Positions 17,713 to 26,947 are shown, counted from the stretch's first letter. The stretch is 64,000 nucleotides of DNA from CAYRQP01 sp964426545 (GCA_964426545.1 CAYRQP010000002.1:1-64000), one strand, 5' to 3'. Made by a program: numbers and translations. The notes: generated by a model not told the origin, from the letters alone.

Positions 17713-18915
17713 TTAATCGCTCTCCAGTAAACTATCTATGGCAGCAGAGAGTATCTCGCCTATTTCAGGATCAGCACCGACTTCAGACAGGACTATGTTT
17801 CCGTTCCGATCGATTAAGTAAAGCGTCGGTATTCCTGAAACAAGATAGTCCTCTGCTACTTCATCACCGTTTAGAAGAAGCCCATAACTAAAACCATTGT
17901 CTTCCATAAATGCTGCTGCATCGCCCTGCTCCCAGACATTAATACCATAGACTTTCACAGGTTGGTCAAGATAGTCTTCATGGAGGGACTGAATTGCAGG
18001 CATTACAGTCTTGCAAGGTCCGCACCAGGTTGCCCAATAATCAAGAAGAACAACATTCCCGCGAAGATCCTCAAGTGATACTAAATCACCATTTAAGTCC
18101 GAAAGAGACCAGAGCGGAGCCGGTGAACCGGACTGAAGAAAAGCACAGTAATTACTGACTTCATAACCATCAGGAGGTTCAAGAGTAAAAACTGAATTGT
18201 CAATGTCGGGAGAAATATCCAGATTCAGTATTTCCAGAACAATAGAGAAGTCATCTCCTTCAGGGTCTGTTCTTATCCTATCGACTCTTCTCGGAATATG
18301 ATCTTCAATACCAATATACCATTTTGCCCTGCTTGAAACATAAGTAACCATGAATACTTCGCATTCCACGTCACCAATAGTCTCCATACCTTCAGAAACA
18401 ATAGTTGCTGCAATTTCATCAGCGAAAGGGTTGTTGAGGAAGAACTCCCGCATTACAGCATAAACGGATCCTCCGAGAAGATCAGAACCACCTTCTGAAA
18501 GTGCTCCCTTTTCGAAAGTTGACTGCTCAATATCAACCACGAACACCGAATCAATTGCCTTTGCAATAATTTGAGAAGGTTCCGCAACTGATTCGTCACA
18601 AGGTGTTGAGTCGGAAGCTATTTCAACATAAAGCAGATATTCTTCCTGAAAGTCGTATGTTCTTCCTATAAGAGATCCGACCATTCCCGGTGAGTCAAAA
18701 GATCCGGTTGCATAAACCCTGAAGTTATAGGAACAGGCATCGAATGCTTCACAGCAACTATCTGCAAGCGTGAATTCAAGGACTTCGTGCGTAAGTGTGG
18801 TATTGCCAGGGACAATAGGTTCTTCGTTCCTGGTATTTTCGTTTTCACACGAAAGAAGTGTGAATACTGCTACAAGGGAAACAAGAAACAAGGTAATGAT
18901 TCGAGTATGTTTCAT
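17713..18915 (-). CDS. TlpA-like thioredoxin lipoprotein with N-terminal extra domain
   Basis: A 400-residue predicted lipoprotein: start ATG 18915 (AAGGGA upstream), hydrophobic segment, lipobox LLSC with Cys23. The first roughly 260 residues form a region resembling LolA/DUF2092-like outer-membrane-associated folds (WYIGIEDHIPRRVDRI). The last roughly 135 are a TlpA/ResA thioredoxin domain with WATWCGPC (CxxC at about 298-301) and the cis-Pro segment VSGIPTLYLID. It likely reduces or exchanges disulfides outside the cytoplasm. It converges on endonuclease IV with no spacer. Confidence 0.82.
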   Translation of the reverse strand: MKHTRIITLFLVSLVAVFTLLSCENENTRNEEPIVPGNTTLTHEVLEFTLADSCCEAFDACSYNFRVYATGSFDSPGMVGSLIGRTYDFQEEYLLYVEIASDSTPCDESVAEPSQIIAKAIDSVFVVDIEQSTFEKGALSEGGSDLLGGSVYAVMREFFLNNPFADEIAATIVSEGMETIGDVECEVFMVTYVSSRAKWYIGIEDHIPRRVDRIRTDPEGDDFSIVLEILNLDISPDIDNSVFTLEPPDGYEVSNYCAFLQSGSPAPLWSLSDLNGDLVSLEDLRGNVVLLDYWATWCGPCKTVMPAIQSLHEDYLDQPVKVYGINVWEQGDAAAFMEDNGFSYGLLLNGDEVAEDYLVSGIPTLYLIDRNGNIVLSEVGADPEIGEILSAAIDSLLESD

Positions 18916-19051
18916 TATTTTCAATCCCTTACTTTCTAAATAAACAACATCCGGCAAAACTCTTTGCAGAATGGCGGATGCCGGAAAAATTCAACATAGT
19001 ATCAAATACGACCATTTCCGCTTCAGTTGATTCAAATATTAAGGACAGTAA

Positions 19052-20449
19052 TTGAAAAGTAAACACCTGTTTAAAGCATTCAGCAACGCAGGCAAAGAAC
19101 TGTATCTCGTGGGTGGCTATGTAAGGGATCAGTTGTTGGGGCTTGAAAATCACGACTTTGACTTCGCAACAAATGCGCTCCCGGAAGAGACAATTGCCAT
19201 TCTCAAAAAAGCAGGTTATAAGGCAATTCCATTGGGGATAGAGTTTGGTACTGTCATTACTCATGATCCGAAACCCGAAGAAGATCTTGAATTTCAGATA
19301 ACAACGTACCGCTGTAAAGAGAATTACAAAAAGGGGAGCCGGAAACCGACGGTTGTCTTTGCTGGGAATCTGCGGGAAGATCTTATCCGCAGAGATTTTA
19401 CTATCAATGCGATGGCAATGGATTCCGATGGAGAAATAACTGATCTTTTTGGAGGTATTGAAGACCTTGAAAAGAAAGTTATAAGAACACCTCTGAATCC
19501 TGTCGTGACTTTCGAGGAAGACCCCCTTCGCATGCTTCGGGCATTCCGCTTTGCGTGTAAACTCGGCTTTTCTATTGAAGAAAAAACGTTTGATGCTATA
19601 AAGGACATGCACTGTGAGATTATCAATGTCTCGCATGAGCGCTGGAAAATGGAGATGGACAAGATACTTGGATATCCGAACTCTTCATCAGTAGCAGATA
19701 CCCTGCAGATGATGAAAGAAAGCGGATTGCTTACAGATCTTATCCCTGAATATGCCGAAGTGTTTCTTCTCGACGGGATATCACAGGGGCGAGCGCATTA
19801 TGCGGATATATGGAATCATACGCTCGATGTGATCAGGGTGCTAGAAACAGATGACATCTGTGTCCGGTGGGCAGCTCTCCTGCATGATATTGGGAAACCT
19901 GCAACCCGCACTGAAGAAGCCGATGGCAGCATTCACTATTACAGACATGAAAATATAGGAGCTGAAATCACCAGCTGGATTGCAGGCAGATTCAGATTTT
20001 CGAAGAAAGAGAAAGATCTAGTTGTCTTCTTAGTTCAAAAACACATGAGACCGGGTCTATACAGTTCCGAATGGGGAGACCGTGCTGTCCGGAAACTCAT
20101 CAGGGAAGCAGGGGAACGATTGGATGACCTGCTTAGTCTTTCTGCCGCAGATATTGCTTCTCTTTCGGAAGAATATGCAAAGGGGGGAGCAATTAGGCAG
20201 AAGGAACTGAGAGAGCGAATAGCAAAACTTAGTATTGAAACAAAGAAGAAACAACTCCCGGCTGAACTCGGAGGAAAACTCATGGAAAAAGTGGGAATAG
20301 ACCTTCAGAATCCGTCCGAAATTGGAATAGTCCTTCATAATCTCGAAGAACTGGTTTTGGAAGGTAAACTTCCTTCAATGGCGGAGCCCAAGGTCTACCT
20401 TGACTATCTGGAGCACCACCCCGAAATAAAGAAACCGCCATCCGCGTAG
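19052..20449 (+). CDS. cca: CCA tRNA nucleotidyltransferase / poly(A) polymerase family
   Basis: A 465-residue class II nucleotidyltransferase. The N-terminal head has LVGGYVRDQLLG, the metal-binding DFDFAT, and IRRDFTINAMA. PLRMLRAFRFACKLGF follows. A HD domain (LLHDIGKPATR, about residues 277-287) with an RHENIGAE segment occupies the C-terminal half. This architecture fits CCA-adding enzymes with a phosphohydrolase domain, but poly(A) polymerase cannot be excluded. The start is TTG 19052 with AAGGAC just upstream. The tRNAs in this window encode CCA in DNA, so this enzyme would serve in repair here. Confidence 0.87.
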   Translation: MKSKHLFKAFSNAGKELYLVGGYVRDQLLGLENHDFDFATNALPEETIAILKKAGYKAIPLGIEFGTVITHDPKPEEDLEFQITTYRCKENYKKGSRKPTVVFAGNLREDLIRRDFTINAMAMDSDGEITDLFGGIEDLEKKVIRTPLNPVVTFEEDPLRMLRAFRFACKLGFSIEEKTFDAIKDMHCEIINVSHERWKMEMDKILGYPNSSSVADTLQMMKESGLLTDLIPEYAEVFLLDGISQGRAHYADIWNHTLDVIRVLETDDICVRWAALLHDIGKPATRTEEADGSIHYYRHENIGAEITSWIAGRFRFSKKEKDLVVFLVQKHMRPGLYSSEWGDRAVRKLIREAGERLDDLLSLSAADIASLSEEYAKGGAIRQKELRERIAKLSIETKKKQLPAELGGKLMEKVGIDLQNPSEIGIVLHNLEELVLEGKLPSMAEPKVYLDYLEHHPEIKKPPSA

Positions 20450-20453
20450 AAAT

Positions 20454-20533
20454 AAGTATGCAGATACTTTTTTAAGATACTGCATATACAGGGCTTCATA
20501 GTATATAACGACAGAAAAAAAGTATGCGGGATA
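20454..20533 (+). repeat. 80-bp structured dispersed repeat, copy 1
   Basis: It runs from AAGTATGCAG to GCGGGATA and is about 80% identical to 27474-27554. It opens with AGTATGCAG, carries TACTGCATATAC in the middle, and closes with AGTATGCGG. The outer sequences are direct repeats, and each can pair with the middle element. ATATAC and GTATAT inside it can form another hairpin. It begins 5 bp after the cca stop and lies before the tetR promoter. Confidence 0.85.
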
Positions 20534-20541
20534 GATTCCTA

Positions 20542-20569
20542 TTGACGAACATCATGTGTTTGTTATATT
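20542..20569 (+). promoter_or_regulatory. Promoter of the tetR-mfp-rnd operon
   Basis: TTGACG (20542-20547) and TATATT (20564-20569), 16-bp spacer, directly followed by the TetR-type operator. Positions fit a sigma-70 promoter that a bound repressor would block at the start site. Confidence 0.6.
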
Positions 20570-20571
20570 GC

Positions 20572-20585
20572 TGACCGAACGGTCA
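20572..20585. promoter_or_regulatory. TetR-family operator palindrome
   Basis: TGACCG-AA-CGGTCA, perfect 6-bp arms, two bases after the -10 box and 19 bp before the tetR start. The sequence is of the kind bound by AcrR/TetR-family repressors, so autoregulation of the efflux operon is the likely reading. Confidence 0.8.
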
Positions 20586-20604
20586 GTAAGGAGTGTATAA
20601 TATT

Positions 20605-21207
20605 TTGACTGGAAGAGAAAAAATATTAAAAGAGGCACGGTCTCTTTTTAGCGAAAAAGGATTTTCCGGTACATCGATGCGGATGATCGCAGAAAACGTC
20701 GGCGTGACAAAATCTCTCATCTATCATCATTTCGATTCGAAACGAAGCCTGTGGAGAGAAGTCTCGCAGAACATATTGGAAAAAGCCGGTTTGCCGGAAA
20801 AAATCAGGGAAATGGTTCATACATTCGATTTTGGAGGCCGGAACGGTCCAGGGAGAGCCGAAGGGCAAATCCCTCCGTATTTCAAATTTCTCAAGGACAA
20901 CCCGGAGTTCGTGAGAATGATGGCGTGGCTGGATGCTGAGCAGGAAATATCGCTTGTATCGAAAAATGAGTTTTTGGAAGTTGCTGCCGAGAGACTGAAA
21001 GAATATCAGAAGAAAAAATACATCAGAGACGATATCGACCCTCGTATGCTGATAATTCAAATGATGGCAAGCTGTGAGATCTGGTTTACAGCCCGCGAGC
21101 GTCTGGGAATGCTTCTTGGAGAAGACCTGACACAGGATGAAAGGGATTCGGAATATATACAGACGGTCATGAAACTCCTGTTCGAAGGATTTAAGGGGAG
21201 TGAATGA
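20605..21207 (+). CDS. TetR/AcrR-family transcriptional regulator
   Basis: A 200-residue repressor. The N-terminal helix-turn-helix reads REKILKEARSLFSEKGFSGTSMRMIAENVG and VTKSLIYHHF, with the classical TetR spacing. The C-terminal ligand domain is unrecognised. I prefer TTG 20605, with AAGGAG (20588-20593) upstream, to GTG 20593, which would overlap that SD. The palindrome at 20572-20585 sits just ahead and the gene overlaps the adaptor gene by 4 bp, so it most likely represses its own efflux operon until a substrate binds. Confidence 0.88.
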   Translation: MTGREKILKEARSLFSEKGFSGTSMRMIAENVGVTKSLIYHHFDSKRSLWREVSQNILEKAGLPEKIREMVHTFDFGGRNGPGRAEGQIPPYFKFLKDNPEFVRMMAWLDAEQEISLVSKNEFLEVAAERLKEYQKKKYIRDDIDPRMLIIQMMASCEIWFTARERLGMLLGEDLTQDERDSEYIQTVMKLLFEGFKGSE

Positions 21208-22274
21208 AACTCATTACAATTCAACTTCTTGTATGTCTTATTCCGGTCTTTTTTCTATCAGGATGCGGAGATAATGCCGTATCCGGAAAGACTGCGGTAC
21301 CTGTTACAATTATCGAACCCGAACCCGAAGTAATCAGCAGGATGGTTATTGCCCCGTGTCGTCTCGAAGCATCAGAGGAAGCTGTAATATCAGCATTTAC
21401 TCCCGGACGAGTATTGAAGATTAATTTCACTGAAGGCGATTTTGTATACGAAGGTGATGTTCTTGCAGAACTGAGTTCTGACCAGCAGTACGACAGTATG
21501 GTGACGGCATCCGCAGCCGGAGTGTCTGCAGCGCGTACAGTTCAGGAGAAGGCTGTATTTGATGTGGAACGGGCAGCAGCCCTGCTTGAATCAGGTGCGG
21601 TCAGTCTGAGTGAATACGAAAGACTGGAAAGTAACGCAACTGTATCAGAGTCTGCTCTTGCATCCGCACAGGCACGATATGAAACTGCACTTGCAATGGA
21701 TGAAAGCGGGGTAATAACCGCTCCTTTCGACGGCTTCATATCGAGAGTGTGGATACGCGAGGGAGAAATGGCATCCTGCAGGGTCATGTCCATGGCAAAT
21801 CAGGGTGCGATGAAGGCTGCATTGTTTCTTTCCGAAAAACATTTACAGGATGTGAAAGCCGGTCTTCCTGTCTTCTTCGAGACAGACCACTTTCCCGGAG
21901 AACTTTTCTATGGAGAAGTCCTCTCGCGTTCTTCATCTGTCGATCCAGTTTCAGGGTTGGTTTCAGTGATGGTTCAATTCGATAATCCCGAAGGCAGGCT
22001 TGCTTCCGGAATGACCGGAACGGCCACCTTGGCACTTGAAACAGTGGAAGATGCAGTAGTATTACCTCAGAATGCATTATTGGCAGTCGCTGACGATTCA
22101 TGGGAAGCAGCAATTCCAGTTGATGGAATTGTAGAAATCCGCACGGTGCAGATAGGTATTCAGAACGGAACATCTATGGAAATCACATCAGGTGTTGCTC
22201 ACGGGGATTTAGTAATTGTTCTTGGAAATCACATTGTCCGCGAAGGAGAAGCCGTTTCGGTGGTGCAGCAATGA
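21204..22274 (+). CDS. RND efflux periplasmic adaptor (membrane fusion lipoprotein)
   Basis: A 356-residue HlyD/AcrA-type adaptor with lipobox FLSGC (Cys about residue 21). Visible are the lipoyl half-motifs PGRVLKINFTEGDFVYEGDVLAEL and ITAPFDGFISRVWIREGE, separated by a coiled-coil hairpin (about 95-160), then the beta-barrel and membrane-proximal domain (ALFLSEKHLQDVKAG..., VLPQNALL). It overlaps tetR and the RND gene by 4 bp each. No outer-membrane TolC-type factor follows, so the third component must be elsewhere. Confidence 0.9.
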   Translation: MKLITIQLLVCLIPVFFLSGCGDNAVSGKTAVPVTIIEPEPEVISRMVIAPCRLEASEEAVISAFTPGRVLKINFTEGDFVYEGDVLAELSSDQQYDSMVTASAAGVSAARTVQEKAVFDVERAAALLESGAVSLSEYERLESNATVSESALASAQARYETALAMDESGVITAPFDGFISRVWIREGEMASCRVMSMANQGAMKAALFLSEKHLQDVKAGLPVFFETDHFPGELFYGEVLSRSSSVDPVSGLVSVMVQFDNPEGRLASGMTGTATLALETVEDAVVLPQNALLAVADDSWEAAIPVDGIVEIRTVQIGIQNGTSMEITSGVAHGDLVIVLGNHIVREGEAVSVVQQ

Positions 22275-25200
22275 GCCTTTCGGGAATAGCGGTAAAACGC
22301 AGTATAACAGTCTTGATGATCTTCGTTGTTTTAGCGGGTGTGGGTTTGTTTGCAGTCACTCAACTCGGCATAGACTATTTCCCTAAAGTTGATCTTGGAA
22401 TGATAAAGATAGTTACAATTATGCCGGGAGCCGGTCCAGAAGAGATAGAAGATTTGATAACTGAAGTTGTCGAAAAATCAGTATCCGGAATAGAGGGTGT
22501 TGAAACACTAATCTCGACATCACGGAACGGGATGAGCATTGTAACTCTCGAATTGAGTAACAGTGCTGATATCGATGAGGTCGAAAGCAACGCGGTTGAG
22601 GCTGTCGACAGAGTAAAAGGGGATTTTCCCGAAGGAGCAATGGAGCCTTATATCCTTGCGATGGAATCGAGCATGAAACCGCTTATTATCCTTGCATTTA
22701 CAAGTGAAAAGATAACCGGTGCCGAACTACGCTATCTCGTAGAAGATGAAATAACACCCCGGCTGGGACGTGTTGAAGGAGTTTCGTCAGTAGAGCTTTC
22801 CGGAGGACAGATCAGACAGATAAATGTAGAAGTGGATGCAGTAAGATTGTCGGAAACCGAGATTCCGCTCAGTCAGGTATACCAGGTACTGAATGCAGTA
22901 TCCGGAGATCGGCCCGGCGGTGAGATAGAAGGCGGAAGTATCGAAGTTTCTGTTACTGTCCAGTCGGGATTCGATGATTTGGAGAGCATTGAAAACACAG
23001 TAGTAGGCATCTATAACGGCAGACCGATAAAGCTCGAAGAAGTTGCTAATGTGGTAGACGGTTACAGAGATCCGCAGAATTACATCCATTTAGACGGTGG
23101 AGATGCAGTCATAGCCATATTCAGAAAGTCATCGGATGCAAATACCGTCAATACGAGCCGCAGACTCGAAATAGCTATCGATGAAGCTACTTCCGAATAT
23201 TCCGAAACACTTACAAGTACAATTATCTATGATCAGTCGGGTTTTATCACCGGGTCGATGAAGGACCTTCTCATAACAGGTATTCAGGCTGTGCTTCTGG
23301 CAGCAGTGGTACTGACATTTTTTCTCGGGTCGATTTCCAACGCGGGAATCGTGAGTATTTCCATGCCGCTTTCGTTCGTTGCGTCATTTGCAGTTATGTA
23401 CCTTTTCGGAATAAGCATCAATATCATGTCGCTTGCGGGGCTAAGCGTTGCTATCGGAATGATTGTAGATAATTCAGTTGTGGTGCTTGAGAATATCCAC
23501 AGGCTCAGGCGTGATGGTGAAGAGAGAGTAAGGGCTGCGAAAAATGGAGCTGCTCAGGTAGGTATGGCTGTAACTGCATCGACACTTACGACGGTAGCGG
23601 TTTTCGTACCAATGATGTTTGTGCCGGGAATGAGCGGTCAGATATTCAGGGACCTGAGCATCACGATAGCAACCGCACTGATAATATCACTTTTCGTGTC
23701 ACAGTCTCTGATACCGCTTCTTGCATCTCGCTCGAAAAGAATGATGAAGAAGCATTCAGAGAAGTCCATTTCCGGAAGGATAGAGAAATGGCTGGCAAGG
23801 CTGGAAGTATACTATTCAAAAAAGGTCAGGTGGTTCACAGAACATGCAAAGTTTGTACTTATACCCCTTCTTCTTCTCTTTGTTGCTTCGATGATAGTAA
23901 TGCAGTTCATTCCGAAGACATTTCTCCCCGATCCTGCAGAAGGTACGATTGATGTCGATTTCCGTTTTGCACCCGGAACCGGTCTGGAGCAAAGCGATAG
24001 TCTGTCTCTTGCAATTGAGAATAGTATCCTCGAAATTATGAAACCTGGAGACTTAAGCAGTTCATATCTCAGTGTAGGTAGAAGAGAAGGTATGGGTGCC
24101 ATATTCGGGTCGAATTCCTCAAACAAAGGGTCATTGAGTCTATATTTCGTCAAGGAGCGGGAAAGGGCGCAGTCTATAGAAGAATACGATGAAAATATTC
24201 GAGAGATCCTCGATGGATTCCCGGGCGTGGAGTATCAACTCTCAAGTGGAATACCAATAGGTAATGCCTATCCTGTCGAAATAATCATCTTTGGCAGTGA
24301 TCTCGGTGAACTTCGCTCAATTGGAGATATGATAGCGGAAGGTCTATCCGGGATAGAAGGTACGGTCGACATACGGTCGTCTCTCGAAAGTAGGCTGGTT
24401 CAACTGGACTTCGAGCCTGATGAGGATGTACTATACCTGCGCGGCCAATCGGCTTCCCGCATAGGTTTGGAAGTTACAATAGGTATGCTCGGACTCAACG
24501 CATCTACTCTTGTAGAAGGGGAAAAACAACTCAATATCAATCTAAGATATGCGGAACAATACAGATACTCACGGGAATCCGTCTCCGGCTTGAATATCTA
24601 TGGACTTCCACTCGATGCATGGGGAGAAATGCAGAACAGGCTGGTTCCTGAAGAGATAGGCAGACGGAATGGAATCAGAACTGTTTCCATTACCTGCGGA
24701 ATAAGGGACAGGGCGCTTGGAGATGTAGCCTCTGATGTAGAAATGCTCATGGATACAATTGCTATTGGAGAGCACCGCTATGAAATAATCGGTGATGCAA
24801 AGGACAGAAAGGAAGCCTTCGGTTATATGGGGCTGGCGATTGCTGTTGCCATAGCCCTTGTTTACATGATAATGGCTTCACAGTTTGAATCACTTCTGGA
24901 GCCTTTTATAATCATAGTGGAGGTTCCACTTGCTCTCATCGGAGTCATCTGGACTCTCTATTTAACCGGAACAACAATGGGGCTTACTGCCCTGGTAGGG
25001 TTGCTTGCACTGGCAGGAATTGTGGTGAATAATGGCATTGTTTATATCGACTTTGCAAATCACTTAAGGCGGGAATCCGGGATATCGGCAAAGGAAGCAA
25101 TCATAGAAGCGGGGCAAAAGAGACTGAGGCCGATTCTCATGACTGCCATCACGACAATTCTTGCGCTTCTTCCACTTGCACTGGGAACAACTGACAGTTC

Positions 25201-25321
25201 TGTGATGTGGGCTCCCATGGCACGTACCCTTGCTGGCGGATTGGCTGCTGCTACATTCCTGACGCTGATTGTACTGCCGGTGCTTTATGTGAAGCTCGAT
25301 GGACTGCATAGGAGAAGATAG
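22271..25321 (+). CDS. RND efflux transporter (AcrB/HAE1-type permease)
   Basis: A 1016-residue inner-membrane proton-driven pump. It has two homologous halves, each with a first transmembrane helix (residues 9-30 and about 525-545), a large periplasmic loop, and a six-helix block. TM4 carries GLSVAIGMIVDNSVVVLENIHRL, an Asp-Asn pair where AcrB has Asp-Asp. The second half contains FGYMGLAIAVAIALVYMIMASQFES and GIVVNNGIVYID. Ends KLDGLHRRR. Likely exports amphiphiles or lipids. An 18-bp piece of its 3' end recurs at 26844-26861. Confidence 0.93.
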   Translation: MSLSGIAVKRSITVLMIFVVLAGVGLFAVTQLGIDYFPKVDLGMIKIVTIMPGAGPEEIEDLITEVVEKSVSGIEGVETLISTSRNGMSIVTLELSNSADIDEVESNAVEAVDRVKGDFPEGAMEPYILAMESSMKPLIILAFTSEKITGAELRYLVEDEITPRLGRVEGVSSVELSGGQIRQINVEVDAVRLSETEIPLSQVYQVLNAVSGDRPGGEIEGGSIEVSVTVQSGFDDLESIENTVVGIYNGRPIKLEEVANVVDGYRDPQNYIHLDGGDAVIAIFRKSSDANTVNTSRRLEIAIDEATSEYSETLTSTIIYDQSGFITGSMKDLLITGIQAVLLAAVVLTFFLGSISNAGIVSISMPLSFVASFAVMYLFGISINIMSLAGLSVAIGMIVDNSVVVLENIHRLRRDGEERVRAAKNGAAQVGMAVTASTLTTVAVFVPMMFVPGMSGQIFRDLSITIATALIISLFVSQSLIPLLASRSKRMMKKHSEKSISGRIEKWLARLEVYYSKKVRWFTEHAKFVLIPLLLLFVASMIVMQFIPKTFLPDPAEGTIDVDFRFAPGTGLEQSDSLSLAIENSILEIMKPGDLSSSYLSVGRREGMGAIFGSNSSNKGSLSLYFVKERERAQSIEEYDENIREILDGFPGVEYQLSSGIPIGNAYPVEIIIFGSDLGELRSIGDMIAEGLSGIEGTVDIRSSLESRLVQLDFEPDEDVLYLRGQSASRIGLEVTIGMLGLNASTLVEGEKQLNINLRYAEQYRYSRESVSGLNIYGLPLDAWGEMQNRLVPEEIGRRNGIRTVSITCGIRDRALGDVASDVEMLMDTIAIGEHRYEIIGDAKDRKEAFGYMGLAIAVAIALVYMIMASQFESLLEPFIIIVEVPLALIGVIWTLYLTGTTMGLTALVGLLALAGIVVNNGIVYIDFANHLRRESGISAKEAIIEAGQKRLRPILMTAITTILALLPLALGTTDSSVMWAPMARTLAGGLAAATFLTLIVLPVLYVKLDGLHRRR

Positions 25322-25325
25322 CGGG

Positions 25326-26645
25326 CTAAATGTATCCCAAATCCTCTAGTCCTTCGGTTGATTCATCGTCTAATTCCACGACGCGAGGCTCCCATCTGCG
25401 GGGAGTTGTGATAAGACAATCTAATAGATCTATTGTTCCGGGATAAACAGATGCCGGCAGCAGTTCTTGAGGGTCATCATCTAAATCAAATAGAGAATAA
25501 ATGAGTTCTCCTCCGGATTTTGTTATCACGTATTTTGTTAGTCCATCTAATACAGACACAACAGGAAGCTCCCCAAGCATATTCCCAGAATATGAACGTT
25601 TTGAAGATGAGATAACTCTTGCGAGTTCGGCGCTCTCTGAGAATAGATCGATTCCATCGACAGAAACGGTATTTTCTATCTCGCAGGCAGCAAGAAGAGT
25701 AGGCATTATGTCATACTGTGCAGCGTTATCTTCTCTAATTACACCATTAGGTATGCCAGGGCCTGTTATTATCAACGGTACACTGAGAAGTTCCTGATAG
25801 AAAGTCCGGCTATGTTCGATCCAGCCGTGATCAAGGAATTCTTCTCCATGGTCGGCAACAACGACTATTATGGTATTTGTGTCCAGTTCCATGCTTCTTA
25901 TATATGAGAACAGGCGAGACAGTTCGCTGTCGACCCAGGCGATTTCCCCATCGTACATAGCGAGGTAGTGGTCGAGGTATTCAGGATGTAGAGGTTCTCC
26001 CGTTGCAGTTCTTTCCCATTTAGTAGATGTCAGAGTATCTTCGGGATAGAATAAGCTATCAAAAGGTGCCGGCGGGTCATACGGGTCGTGAACATCGAAG
26101 AAATGAAGGACTGCAAAAAATGAATTTTCCCTGTCCATTTCAAACCAAAGCAGGAATTCATCCACAATAGAAGCTGCCTTGCCATGTCCATCAATTTCGC
26201 ACGAGAAATGGTCGAAACTCCTGTCAAATCCGTATGCATCACTCAAAAGAGCAACATTGAATATTCCACATGTTCTGTATCCATCATTCTTAAAGAACTC
26301 CGTCATGATAGGCATATCCGGATGGATTCCATACAGATTGCCGGTACTGATATCCCTGCCTGCTCCGTGATGTGCTGTGTTGAGTCCGGAAAAAATACTG
26401 ACAGTTGCCGGAAGGGTCCACGGTGCCTGTGCCTGACAATTCTCCCACCTTACCCTGGTTGCCGCAAGGCTGTCGATTGCCGGAGATGTATTCCGTTCGT
26501 ATCGATAGCAGGATAGATGATCAGATCTGAGAGTATCAATTATGATAATCAGAACATTCGATTTTAGAGAGTCCGGGGTTTATCCGTCTGTTATCCCGGT
26601 TACAGGTACCAGCACGAGAACGATGAACAGAAGAAAGACTCTCAT
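25326..26645 (-). pseudogene. Sulfatase/alkaline phosphatase superfamily gene with in-frame stop after the signal peptide
   Basis: The reading frame starts at ATG 26645 (GAGGAAGAG SD) with a typical signal peptide (MRVFLLFIVLVLV...). It meets TAA at codon 22 (26582-26580), then continues in the same frame as a complete sulfatase-like domain: LIIIDTLRSDHLSC, TSPAIDSLAATR, APWTLPAT, SGLNTAHHG, then FFDVHDPYDPP, VVADHGEEFLDHG, and a normal C-terminus. The first ATG after the stop is 26315, which would remove the metal-binding Asp pair. A single substitution or base-call error would explain it. The nucleophile position is Thr in WTLPAT, not the Cys/Ser of CxPxR sulfatases. It may act on phospho- or lipid substrates. 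Confidence 0.8.
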
Positions 26646-26947
26646 TTCTCTCTTCCTCTTCGTATAAGCAGACTAACAAATTTCGAAACACACTTATACA
26701 TACAATTACATATTCCGTCCTGTTTAGCTGTTTCCGAGCGAAGACAGCAGTAAATCTCACGATTCCTAGAGACTCTAGTATATTCTTCCAGATTTTGAAT
26801 TCAATGAAATATAATCAATGACCAAATTATAGGGATATTGGAACGGTGCTTTATGTGAAGCCGGATAAGTTGCACAGATCGTTGTACTATCTATATTTGA
26901 GTACAGGAGTCAATTGAAAACATCGTTTAGAGAGGAGCGTCAGGAAT
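26646..26947. other. Intergenic region with RND-tail relic
   Basis: About 300 bp between the divergent sulfatase-like gene and the next plus-strand gene. It contains the perfect palindrome CTAGAG-A-CTCTAG (26766-26778) and the RND relic described separately. No complete gene is seen. Confidence 0.6.
26838..26880 (+). pseudogene. Relic of an RND transporter 3' end
   Basis: CGGTGCTTTATGTGAAGC (26844-26861) is identical to 25278-25295 at the end of the RND gene. The similarity continues imperfectly, so that VLYVKLDGLHR in the pump corresponds to VLYVKPDKLHR here in the same reading frame. No upstream portion of an RND gene remains. Confidence 0.5.

Noticed and set aside
20521..20571. 16-codon frame starting in repeat copy 1 as a real peptide gene
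   Set aside because: No SD, overlaps the tetR promoter, and exists only because the repeat carries an ATG.
26580..26582. Recoded stop (selenocysteine or pyrrolysine) in the sulfatase-like gene
   Set aside because: The codon is TAA; known recoding uses TGA or TAG. Mutation or base error is simpler.
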